Assembly: GCF_030411995.1 (NCBI RefSeq)
Contig: NZ_JASNRC010000002.1
Location: forward strand, 186,001 to 250,000
DNA from: Massilia sp. YIM B02769
GTDB taxonomy: Bacteria; Pseudomonadota; Gammaproteobacteria; Burkholderiales; Burkholderiaceae_D
Reading direction: 5' to 3'
DNA length: 64,000 bases
The position numbers and the translations under genes were made by a program. The notes beneath the pieces are model-generated. The model was not told where the DNA came from. It searched no databases and worked only from the letters and a program-made list of their open reading frames with translations. Each line of letters starts with the position of its first letter. Position 1 is the stretch's first letter. This document shows positions 43,269-50,977 of this stretch, in pieces.

Positions 43269-44669
43269 ATGTCCCAGTTGAAAACCATACAAGACGAGGA
43301 TGCGCCGGGCTGGCTGCCGCGCCTGGCCGTGCACGGCGGGCCGCGTTTCCTGCAGATTGCGGATGCCTTGCAGGCGGCGGTGGCCGAGGGGACGCTGCAA
43401 CCCGGCGACCGCCTGCCGCCCCAGCGCCGGCTGGCGGCGCGGCTGCGGGTCGACCTGACCACGATCACGCGCGCCTACGACGAAGCCAGGCGCCGCAACC
43501 TGCTGGAGGGCCGCGGCGCGCGCGGCACCTATGTGGCGGCGCCGAAGGCCGAGTTGACCGCGGTCCTCGACCTCAGCATGAATACCCCGCCGCCGCCGGA
43601 CGGCGTGGACTTCGACGACCTGCTGCAGCAGGGTCTGGCGCAGGTCCTGATGCGGGCGGACAATGCCTTGCTGATGACCTACCACCTGGGCGGCGGCAGC
43701 GAGGCCGACCGCAAGGCGGGCGCCGCCTGGCTGGCGCCGATGTTCGGCCAGGTGGATGCCAGCCAGCTGGTCGTCTGCCCGGGTGCGCAGGCGGCGATCG
43801 CCGCCTTGATCCTTGCGCTGACGGCGCCTGGCGACGTGATCCTGGCGGAGCCGGCGACCTATCCCGGCCTGCGCGCCGCGGCGACCCAGTTCGGCCGGCG
43901 CATCGTTGCGGTGGACGCCGACCGGCACGGCATGCTGCCCGCGGCGCTGGAGGAAGCCTGCCGCCGGCACCAGCCCGGGCTGGTCTACCTCAATCCGACC
44001 TTGCAGAATCCGACCGCCGTGACCATGCCGGAACGGCGGCGCAAGGAACTCGCCGGCGTCGCCCGGCGCTGCAAGGTGCGCATCGTCGAGGACGATCCCT
44101 ACTGGCTGCTGGCCGACTCCCCGCCGGCGCCGATTGCCGCGCTCGCCCCGGAACAGGTGGTCTACATCTCGACCCTGTCGAAATGCCTGACGCCCGGCCT
44201 GCGTGTCGCCTTCGTGCTCATTCGCGATCCCGGCGAACGCGAACGTTTCCTGGTCGCGCTCAGGTCGTTCGCGCTGATGGCCGCGCCGCTGACGGCCGCC
44301 CTGGCCACCCAGTGGATACGCGACGGTTCGGCCGGCCGCCTGCTGGAAGGCGTGTGCAAGGAAGCGCGCCTGCGGCACCGGATGGCGCGCGATGTCCTGG
44401 CGGGGCGCTACAGCGGCCTGGGCGACGGCCTGCACGTGTGGCTCGCCTTGCCGGCCTACTGGAACTCCGCCCAGCTTGCGCGCGCGGCCGACAGCGAGGG
44501 CATTGCGGTAACACCGGCGGAGGCCTTTGCAAGCGGCGGCGCATCCGTGAATGCCATCCGGATTTCCCTCGGCAGCATTCCCGACCGCGGACGCTTGCAG
44601 GCGGGTCTGCAACGGCTGTCGCAGCTGCTTGCGCGGCGGCCCGAGTCGTTCGGCGGCGCCGGCGTTTGA
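43269..44669 (+). CDS. MocR-type (GntR-aminotransferase) transcriptional regulator
   Basis: 466 residues. The N-terminal GntR winged helix at about 20-88 (DALQAAVAEGTLQPGDRLPP, RVDLTTITRAYDEA) is joined to a fold-type I aminotransferase domain. Its PLP Lys lies in STLSKCLTPGLRVAF near residue 304, and EDDPYWLL is upstream. Such regulators sense PLP or an amine and usually control a divergent gene. Domain order and length are standard for the family. The ligand is not predictable. Confidence 0.92.
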   Translation: MSQLKTIQDEDAPGWLPRLAVHGGPRFLQIADALQAAVAEGTLQPGDRLPPQRRLAARLRVDLTTITRAYDEARRRNLLEGRGARGTYVAAPKAELTAVLDLSMNTPPPPDGVDFDDLLQQGLAQVLMRADNALLMTYHLGGGSEADRKAGAAWLAPMFGQVDASQLVVCPGAQAAIAALILALTAPGDVILAEPATYPGLRAAATQFGRRIVAVDADRHGMLPAALEEACRRHQPGLVYLNPTLQNPTAVTMPERRRKELAGVARRCKVRIVEDDPYWLLADSPPAPIAALAPEQVVYISTLSKCLTPGLRVAFVLIRDPGERERFLVALRSFALMAAPLTAALATQWIRDGSAGRLLEGVCKEARLRHRMARDVLAGRYSGLGDGLHVWLALPAYWNSAQLARAADSEGIAVTPAEAFASGGASVNAIRISLGSIPDRGRLQAGLQRLSQLLARRPESFGGAGV

Positions 44670-44765
44670 CCACACAGAAACATCGCGCGGCATTCGGGCG
44701 TTTCTTCCATGCGGCCGCACTTTGCTGCTGCCGTTGGAGGCAGGTCGGCGGGTTGTCCGGTTGCG

Positions 44766-45191
44766 CTAAGGTAGGGCCTTGTATTTCCCGGGCCGCGCTT
44801 GCCGGGTGCGGTCGACCGTCCAGGCGCTCAGCCTGCTGACTTCGCCTACGGCTCCATGCCATAGTCCCATATGCCCTGCTGCGTTGGCGCGGAACGTGCC
44901 CTCCACCATTACGTACGTCTTGTTCAGCTTCGCCGCTGCTTGCCGTTGGGAGTCCGTCAGATCGATCGCGATGCTGTTCTGCATGATCGCGTGCCTGAAA
45001 TCGTCGTGATGGAGATACACTGCATCGCCTTCGAATTGCAGATGCAGGTAAGCGATGACGCGGATCGCCTGGCCATCGAACCGTGCTGGATCAGCAATCA
45101 ATTGCACCATAGAGACCTCCCTGGGCTCCTCGGCGGCCGCCCAGCCCATGCTGCCGACCATCAAGGCAAAAGTGAGAACGAGGGATTTCAT
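44766..45191 (-). CDS. Conserved exported protein of unknown function
   Basis: 141 residues with a clear signal peptide (about 20 residues, ending WAAA-EE). The mature part begins with VSMVQLIADPARFDGQAIRVIA, then FEGDAVYLHHDDFRH and a C-terminal YVMVEGTFRANAAGHMGLWHG. The pattern suggests a small OB-like beta-barrel seen in several secreted proteins of unknown function. One gene, no operon partners. Confidence 0.75.
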   Translation of the reverse strand: MKSLVLTFALMVGSMGWAAAEEPREVSMVQLIADPARFDGQAIRVIAYLHLQFEGDAVYLHHDDFRHAIMQNSIAIDLTDSQRQAAAKLNKTYVMVEGTFRANAAGHMGLWHGAVGEVSRLSAWTVDRTRQARPGKYKALP

Positions 45192-45413
45192 GTGGGGATG
45201 GGGCGTCCAAAGTCATGGCCATCAGGCCTGGTATTTTAGCTTTCCAGTCAATAATAACCCAGCCATTCTTGCTGCCGAGTCAACAGTTAAAATTAACTTC
45301 CTATCTGCCGCACGCGAGAAATCAGCGCTCGCACGGCACCAGTCGCTGCGCTATCATGGCCTGTCATACATGCCGAGCCGCCGGGCATTTGCTCAGCGGC
45401 CACGGAGAGCACC

Positions 45414-47801
45414 TTGAATCTCTCACCCTTGCCGCTTGCCGTCTTCGTGGTCGATGCCACAGGCAGCATCACGAGCTGGAACCGGGCCTGCGAAAAGCTG
45501 GCCGGGTACACGGCGGCGGACATCCGCAACCAGACCCTGGAGCGCCTGATCGCCTTCGACGATGCAGGCGCCGCAGGCGCGATCCCGGTCGCCGCCCGCG
45601 CGGATGCCGAGTCGACCGGTCACCTGCTCTGTTCGAATGGCAACCGCCTGCCGATCCGCGTGACGATCGCGCCGCAGTCGTTTGACCCTGACCAGCCCGG
45701 CAGCTTCAGCGTGATCGTCATTCCGCGTACCGGCGTCGTGCCGCCGCGCTATTCGCTGATCCAGGACTTGCCGGTGGCCGACATCATCGAGGGCCTGCCC
45801 TGCGTGTTCTACGTGATCGACCAGAGCGGCCACCTGCTGCTGTGGAACCACCAGCTCGAGGAAGCGCTGGAGATGTCGAGCGAGGAACTGCCGACCAGTA
45901 ACGTCAAATTCTTCTTCGACGAGAAGGAGCGGCCGGCCATCGTGCAGAAGATCCTCGACGCCTTCGACCACGGCAGTTCCTCGCACGAAGCCGAGCTGAT
46001 CGGCAAGCACGGGCGGCGCACCACCTTCCTGTTCCATTGCGCGCGCACCAGCCTGGGCAGCCTGCCCTGCGTCTTCGGCACCGGGCTCGACATCGATGCG
46101 CGCAAGCGGACCGAGCAGGGGCTGCGGGTGCGCGAGCGCGCCATCTATTCCAGCGTGAACGCGATCGTCATCACCTGCTGCGAAGGCGGCGACAACAAGA
46201 TCGAGTACGTGAACCCCGCCTTCGAGCAGATGACCGGCTATACGCTGGCCGAGATCAAGGGCCGCAACCCGCGCTTCATGCGCATCGAAGGCTGCGACGT
46301 GCAGGAACACAAGCGTGTCCACGATGCGCTGGCGCGCCGGGAAAGCGTGCGTTCGGTGCTGCGCAACCGGCGCAAGAACGGCGACATCTTCTGGAACGAC
46401 CTGCGCATCGACCCGGTGAGCAATATCGATGGCGAGGTGACGCATTTCGTGGCCGTCATCAACGACATCACCGAGGCGCGCCATTACGAGCGCCGCCTGC
46501 ACCACCTGGCCCACCACGACCCGCTCACCGGCCTGGCCAACCGCACCCTGCTGCAGGACCAGCTGAAGGAGGCCATCGAATTCGCCCTGCACAACGGGGT
46601 GCTGGGCGCCCTCGCCTTCCTCGACCTCGACAACTTCAAGCACATCAACGACAGCCTGGGGCACGAGGCCGGCGACGCGGTGCTGCAGGAAATCGCCCAG
46701 CGGCTGCGCGCCAACATGCGCGAGAACGACACGGTGGCGCGCGTCGGCGGCGACGAGTTCGTGCTGGTCATCCAGGACCAGCCGAGCCTGGAACACGTGG
46801 CCGACCTGGTCGAACGCATCCGGCGCAGCGTGCGCGACCCGATCGAGGTGGCCGGCAAGGAAATCGTGCCCGGCACCAGCATCGGCGTCGCCCTGTTCCC
46901 AGTTGACGGCGACAACGTCGACCGCATCATGCGCGCCGCCGACGCCGCCATGTACCACGCCAAGACCCTGGGCAAGAACAATTGCCAGTTCTATTCGGAC
47001 GAGCTGAACCAGATCGTGCACCAGCACCTGATGCTGGAAGCCAGCCTCAGCCGCGCGATCCGCAACGGCGAGATGATGCTCGGCTACCAGCCGAAGGTGG
47101 ACCTGCGCAGCGGCAAGGTGGTCGGCGCGGAAGCCCTGGTGCGCTGGCGCCATCCGGAACACGGGATGATCTCGCCCGACGAATTCATCCCGGTGGCCGA
47201 GGAAACCGGCCTCATCGTGCCCCTGGGCGAATGGGTGCTGGCCGAAGCCTGCGGCGCCCTGAAGGCGATGCAGGCGCTCGGCATCCACGACTTCGTGATC
47301 TCGGTGAACCTGTCTGCGCGCCAGCTGCGCCAGCGCCAGTTCGCGCGCCATTTGGCCGAGGTGCTGGAACGGCACCAGGTCGATCCGCGCATGCTGGAAC
47401 TCGAAGTCACGGAAAGCCAGTTGATGGACCGTCCGGCCGAGGCAATGGAAGCGCTGGCCGAACTCAAGGCGCTCGGGGTGCGCCTGTCGATCGACGATTT
47501 CGGCACCGGCTATTCGAGCCTCAGCCATTTGCAGAAATTCCCGGTCGACTTCATCAAGATCGACCGCTCCTTCCTGGGCGGCGGCGTGCACGACGGCCAC
47601 GCCGTCATCACCCGGGCGATCATCGCGCTCGGGCACAGCCTGAAAATGAAGGTCATTGCCGAGGGCGTGGAAACCCGGGAACAGCTGGCGTTCCTGCGCC
47701 ACCATCACTGCGACCAGATGCAGGGTTACTACTTCAGCGGGGCGCTCACCCAGGATAAATTGCAGGAAATGGTGAGCAATGACGACCGTTTAACGACGTA
47801 A
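45414..47801 (+). CDS. PAS-GGDEF-EAL c-di-GMP turnover protein
   Basis: 795 residues. The TTG at 45414 follows GGAGAG. Three PAS domains at about 5-110, 120-235 and 250-370 (the third with EYVNPAFEQMTGYTLAEIKG); GGDEF at about 375-535 with intact GGDEF near residue 446 and REND I-site. EAL at about 545-790 with EALVRW, IDDFGTGYSS and AEGVET. Both halves look catalytically competent, so net direction depends on sensing. No membrane segment; the PAS domains could bind small ligands or cofactors. Confidence 0.95.
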   Translation: MNLSPLPLAVFVVDATGSITSWNRACEKLAGYTAADIRNQTLERLIAFDDAGAAGAIPVAARADAESTGHLLCSNGNRLPIRVTIAPQSFDPDQPGSFSVIVIPRTGVVPPRYSLIQDLPVADIIEGLPCVFYVIDQSGHLLLWNHQLEEALEMSSEELPTSNVKFFFDEKERPAIVQKILDAFDHGSSSHEAELIGKHGRRTTFLFHCARTSLGSLPCVFGTGLDIDARKRTEQGLRVRERAIYSSVNAIVITCCEGGDNKIEYVNPAFEQMTGYTLAEIKGRNPRFMRIEGCDVQEHKRVHDALARRESVRSVLRNRRKNGDIFWNDLRIDPVSNIDGEVTHFVAVINDITEARHYERRLHHLAHHDPLTGLANRTLLQDQLKEAIEFALHNGVLGALAFLDLDNFKHINDSLGHEAGDAVLQEIAQRLRANMRENDTVARVGGDEFVLVIQDQPSLEHVADLVERIRRSVRDPIEVAGKEIVPGTSIGVALFPVDGDNVDRIMRAADAAMYHAKTLGKNNCQFYSDELNQIVHQHLMLEASLSRAIRNGEMMLGYQPKVDLRSGKVVGAEALVRWRHPEHGMISPDEFIPVAEETGLIVPLGEWVLAEACGALKAMQALGIHDFVISVNLSARQLRQRQFARHLAEVLERHQVDPRMLELEVTESQLMDRPAEAMEALAELKALGVRLSIDDFGTGYSSLSHLQKFPVDFIKIDRSFLGGGVHDGHAVITRAIIALGHSLKMKVIAEGVETREQLAFLRHHHCDQMQGYYFSGALTQDKLQEMVSNDDRLTT

Positions 47802-47873
47802 ATACGAATGGTGTTTCGTAACTAGTAATTTCCTGTCGAAATTCTTTACAATGCGTAACAATGTTTTATCGAC

Positions 47874-47886
47874 AACAAAGCTTGTT
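47874..47886. promoter_or_regulatory. Possible enhancer palindrome upstream of the sigma-54 promoter
   Basis: AACAA-AGC-TTGTT, about 40 bases before the -24 box. Sigma-54 promoters need an upstream activator site; this is the closest symmetric element. It is short and could be chance in an A/T-rich stretch. Confidence 0.35.
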
Positions 47887-47924
47887 TTGACATAAGTTGC
47901 TGAATTTATAAGGTAATTTCCAGC

Positions 47925-47940
47925 TGGCACGGCGCTTGCT
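47925..47940 (+). promoter_or_regulatory. Sigma-54 (RpoN) -24/-12 promoter of the PEP-CTERM gene
   Basis: TGGCACGGCGCTTGCT matches the consensus TGGCACR-N4-TTGCW at every defined position. The gene's ATG is 49 bases downstream of the end of the -12 box, with GGAG seven bases before it. PEP-CTERM genes of betaproteobacteria are known to be controlled by RpoN with the PrsK-PrsR pair. Confidence 0.85.
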
Positions 47941-47989
47941 AAATAGGTAACGAAGTCCTTTTTCGATACCTGTTCCAACTGGAGACATA

Positions 47990-48646
47990 ATGAAAGCAAT
48001 CATCAAGCGCGCCCTTCCTGCCCTGCTGCTCGCCTGCGCGGCGTCCGCCAACGCAAGCGTCATCGATCTGGGGTCGGTCGACAAGAACTACGGCAGCGCG
48101 ACGGGCTACGTCAACACGAACACCGGCGTGCGCAAGCCGTGCGACAAGATGGGCACCAACGCAGTGACCGTCAAGGACACGCCATCGGGCTGCACCTGGT
48201 TCAACGACGTCTTCGATTTCAGCGCGCTGGGCACGAAGAACATCGACAGCTTCGACCTGACCCTGACCTTCAGCAACACCAACGATTCCTTCGTGCTGGG
48301 CCCGACCCGCACCTATGAAGACTGGCGCGTGCAGGTGGGCGATTCGGCCACCAGCAAATCGGCCGTGGAAATGGACCTGCTGAACAGCCTCGCCCTGACC
48401 ACCCAGACCTTCCATATCGACGCCGCGAGCCACGCCGACGTGTTCGCGAACATCGCCGCGAACGGCAAGTTCTACCTGTCCTTCCGCGACGATTCCTGGC
48501 TGTCGAGCGATTTCATCCTGCGCAGCGCCAGCCTGAAGGTCAACGGCATCGAAGCCGCCGACGTACCGGAACCGTCGAGCATCGCCCTGTTCGGCGTGGC
48601 CATGCTGGGCGCCGCCTACGCACGCCGCCGCCGCGCCGCCAAATAA
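47990..48646 (+). CDS. PEP-CTERM sorting domain protein
   Basis: 218 residues. Signal peptide of about 22 residues ending ANAS; a Ser/Thr/Asp-rich beta-type body. The C-terminal sorting tag starts at VPEPSSIALFG, followed by a hydrophobic helix and a basic end (YARRRRAAK). The tag directs the protein to exosortase for cleavage and export to the cell surface or matrix. No exosortase or prs gene is in the window. The body resembles no enzyme I recognise. Confidence 0.92.
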   Translation: MKAIIKRALPALLLACAASANASVIDLGSVDKNYGSATGYVNTNTGVRKPCDKMGTNAVTVKDTPSGCTWFNDVFDFSALGTKNIDSFDLTLTFSNTNDSFVLGPTRTYEDWRVQVGDSATSKSAVEMDLLNSLALTTQTFHIDAASHADVFANIAANGKFYLSFRDDSWLSSDFILRSASLKVNGIEAADVPEPSSIALFGVAMLGAAYARRRRAAK

Positions 48647-48685
48647 GCGCTGCCAACTAAGCGCTGCCAACTAAGCGCTGCCAAC
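48644..48685 (+). repeat. Three perfect 14-base tandem repeats over a stop codon
   Basis: The unit TAAGCGCTGCCAAC occurs three times without a mismatch. The first TAA is the stop codon of the PEP-CTERM gene. Since 14 is not a multiple of three, the three TAA triplets fall in all three frames. Confidence 0.9.
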
Positions 48686-48709
48686 CAGGCGCCGCGTCGC
48701 AGCAAGCCA

Positions 48710-48742
48710 GGCCGCTCCCGGTTCGCCGGAGCGGCCTTTTTT
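48710..48742 (+). terminator. Rho-independent terminator after the PEP-CTERM gene
   Basis: The stem GGCCGCTCC / GGAGCGGCC encloses CGGTTCGCC-type bases and is followed by TTTTTT. It abuts the stop of the convergent gene at 48742. Confidence 0.88.
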
Positions 48743-49170
48743 CATGCCCCGAGCGGCCTGGCGCCGGTCGCCGCATCGGTGCACCTGGCCAGCGGCCACC
48801 ACTGCGCCACGCCCCAGGCGCATTCCGGCACCAGCAGCAGCCACAGCAGCGGCGCGCCGGTTGCCATCAGGGTCCAGGCCATCCAGCTTGAGAACAGGAA
48901 GCGCGCCGCGCCGTCGTACAGGCCGAGCCGGCGGCTCGGGTGGCGCAGGCGCAGCAGCGACCACACGGTCACGACGCTGCCCAGCAGGCCGGCGATGAAC
49001 ATATGGAAGGGTTCGAACGCCGGCAGCGGCATACCGCCAAGCCCGACGTTCAGCTGCGACATCAGCGCGTGCATGAACGCCAGGGTCCAGGGCGTGGCCA
49101 GCGGCGCGGTGACGGCGAGGTCGTACAGGGCGCTGGCCTGCACCAGCTTGCGGTAGGCGGAAAGTTGCAT
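48742..49170 (-). CDS. Small four-helix membrane protein controlled by a MerR regulator
   Basis: 142 residues from the ATG at 49170, which follows GGAG by six bases; in-frame ATGs further upstream fall within or next to the promoter. Four hydrophobic helices (about 12-30, 45-65, 80-100, 105-125), with FMHALMSQLNVGLGGMPLPAFEPFHMFIA between. No known family recognised. A MerR-type operator sits directly upstream on this strand. Confidence 0.7.
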   Translation of the reverse strand: MQLSAYRKLVQASALYDLAVTAPLATPWTLAFMHALMSQLNVGLGGMPLPAFEPFHMFIAGLLGSVVTVWSLLRLRHPSRRLGLYDGAARFLFSSWMAWTLMATGAPLLWLLLVPECAWGVAQWWPLARCTDAATGARPLGA

Positions 49171-49196
49171 CGAATGCTCCATGATCGAAAGACCCA

Positions 49197-49227
49197 TGGT
49201 GAAGCCTGGAGTATACTCCAGGGTCAA
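49197..49227 (-). promoter_or_regulatory. MerR-type promoter and operator
   Basis: On the minus strand -35 TTGACC (49227-49222) is followed by a 19-base spacer holding the palindrome CTGGAGTATACTCCAG and then a weak -10 (TCACCA). Over-long 19-base spacers with a centred dyad are the hallmark of promoters twisted into activity by MerR-family regulators. The regulator gene starts 20 bases away on the other strand. Confidence 0.8.
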
Positions 49228-49247
49228 GCATTTTTTGGGAAGCGATC

Positions 49248-49616
49248 ATGCGCATTGGAGAACTGGCCGCGGCGACCGGCCTCAGCCGCGACACCCTGCG
49301 CTTCTACGAGGAACGCGGCTTGCTGGCGGCGCGCCGGCGCGCGAACGGTTACCGCGACTATCCGCCGGAAGCGGCGGAATGGCTGTGCTATCTGCGCAGT
49401 GCCCAGGCGCTGGGGTTCACGCTGGCCGAGATCGAGGCGGGGATGCCGCTGCTGGCCGATCAGGCGAACGCGGGGCCGGAACTGCGTGCGGCCTTGGAAC
49501 GCAAGCTGGGCGATATCGATGCGCGGATTGCGGGGTTGGCGCAATTGCGTGCGGCGCTGGCGCGCAAGGTGGAGGACCTGGGGGCGGATTGTCCGTTGCG
49601 GCCGGCGGCGCGATAA
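49248..49616 (+). CDS. MerR family transcriptional regulator
   Basis: 122 residues. N-terminal helix-turn-helix and wing MRIGELAAATGLSRDTLRFYEERGLL, then ANGYRDYPPEAAEWL, followed by a coiled coil (LERKLGDIDARIAGLAQLRAAL). The C-terminus has a single Cys (GADCPL), not the paired metal-binding Cys of CueR or ZntR, so the inducer may not be a thiol-bound metal. It should regulate the divergent membrane-protein gene. Confidence 0.9.
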   Translation: MRIGELAAATGLSRDTLRFYEERGLLAARRRANGYRDYPPEAAEWLCYLRSAQALGFTLAEIEAGMPLLADQANAGPELRAALERKLGDIDARIAGLAQLRAALARKVEDLGADCPLRPAAR

Positions 49617-49632
49617 CGCAGCGCTACGGCCC

Positions 49633-49717
49633 GGTGGGTTCGAGAACCCACTCTACGGTCGCTTTGAACGCTAACGGGACTGCAGTGAATAACGTAGGGT
49701 GGGTTCTCGAACCCACC
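49633..49717. repeat. Inverted REP pair (REPIN-like)
   Basis: GGTGGGTTCGAGAACCCACT... (49633-49657) and CGTAGGGTGGGTTCTCGAAC... (49693-49717) are complementary with one mismatch, 35 bases apart. It lies between the MerR gene and the convergent flgL stop. Confidence 0.8.
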
Positions 49718-49733
49718 AGTTCAATCGCCAGCC

Positions 49734-50951
49734 TTAGCCGATGTAATTGAACAGCGACAGCCCCGACATCGTCTTGAACGATTTCTGCGCCGCTTCCAGC
49801 GTGGTCTGCTGGGTGGCGTAGTCCGAGATCGCCTTGACGATATCCAGGTCCTGCAGCTTCGACAGCGTGCCCTTGTACTGGATGCCCAGGTCCGAGCCCT
49901 GGTCTTCCAGGTAGTCGAGTTCCTTCATGCGCGAACCGACCGAGGCGCGCACGGTCAGCATGTTGTCGAGCGAGGACTTCAGGCCTTCGCTGGCGGTGCT
50001 GAGCTTGTTGGCCAGGGTGGCCAGGCTGCCGCTGTCTTCGCCGGAATCGCGCAGCGCGTTGACCAGGTTGGTCATGGTGGTGAAGATCGATTCCTTTTCG
50101 CTCGGCTTGACCTCGAACTTGTCGCCATTGGCTGGTGCGCCGGTGATGGTGAACGAGGTGCCGTCGAAGGCGATCTGCTTGCCGGCCACGTAGGGCTCGT
50201 CGCTCAGCACCGCCGTTTTCGGGCTGGTGCTGTTGTCGGTGACGGTATACGTCGTCTTGTCGCCGTCGACCTTGAATTCCAGCGTGTAGTTGTGGCCGGT
50301 GAGCTTGGTGGCGTCCGAGACCGAACCGGAGCCGGCCACCGCGCTGCCGGTGTTGCCGTCGACCATCTTGGTCTGGTAACTGCCGTTGCCGGTGCGGTTG
50401 TTCTCGAAGATCGAACTGCCCGAATCGCTGATCGCGATCGAGCGCGAGGAGCCGACCTGCAGCTTGCGCTGGCCCTGGTCGCCCTGGTAATTCGCGCCGC
50501 TGTCGGTCTGCACGAAGGGCATCGTGGTGCCCTTGTAGCCCGAGAACAGGTAGCCGCCCGAACCGTCGGCGGTATTCGCGATGCCCAGCAGGTCCTGCAT
50601 GCGGCCTTCGATCTCGGTGGCGATCTGCAGGCGGTCCGACTTCGACAGCGTGCCGTTGCCGGCCTGGACCACCAGGGTCTGCACGTCCATCACCAGGTCG
50701 GCGCCGTTGCTGATCGCGCTTTCCACCAGCGACAGCGAGCTGTTCGCGTTGGCGCGGTTGGTGCCGTACTGGGTGTTCAGCGACTGCGACTGCGTCACTT
50801 CCAGCGCGCGCGCCGAGGCGATCGGGTCGTCGGCCGCGGTCAGCACGCGCTTGTTGGTCGCCAGCTGGTTCTGGGTGCGCGCCATCTGCGACTGCAGGGA
50901 ATTCAGTTGCGAGGTGGCGTTTTCGTAGATGGTCTTGGTACTGATGCGCAT
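49734..50951 (-). CDS. flgL: Flagellar hook-filament junction protein FlgL (HAP3)
   Basis: 405 residues. Flagellin-like N-terminus (MRISTKTIYENATSQLNSLQ, LATNKRVLTAADDPIASARAL) and C-terminus (ASVGSRMKELDYLEDQG). It is the last gene of the leftward flg operon, 26 bases after flgK, and joins FlgK to the filament. Confidence 0.95.
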   Translation of the reverse strand: MRISTKTIYENATSQLNSLQSQMARTQNQLATNKRVLTAADDPIASARALEVTQSQSLNTQYGTNRANANSSLSLVESAISNGADLVMDVQTLVVQAGNGTLSKSDRLQIATEIEGRMQDLLGIANTADGSGGYLFSGYKGTTMPFVQTDSGANYQGDQGQRKLQVGSSRSIAISDSGSSIFENNRTGNGSYQTKMVDGNTGSAVAGSGSVSDATKLTGHNYTLEFKVDGDKTTYTVTDNSTSPKTAVLSDEPYVAGKQIAFDGTSFTITGAPANGDKFEVKPSEKESIFTTMTNLVNALRDSGEDSGSLATLANKLSTASEGLKSSLDNMLTVRASVGSRMKELDYLEDQGSDLGIQYKGTLSKLQDLDIVKAISDYATQQTTLEAAQKSFKTMSGLSLFNYIG

Positions 50952-50977
50952 GGCCGGTCTCCGCTTGATTCTCGGAA

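Noticed and set aside
45423-47708. 761-codon minus-strand open frame over the PAS-GGDEF-EAL gene
   Set aside because: Antisense shadow of a gene with intact catalytic motifs.
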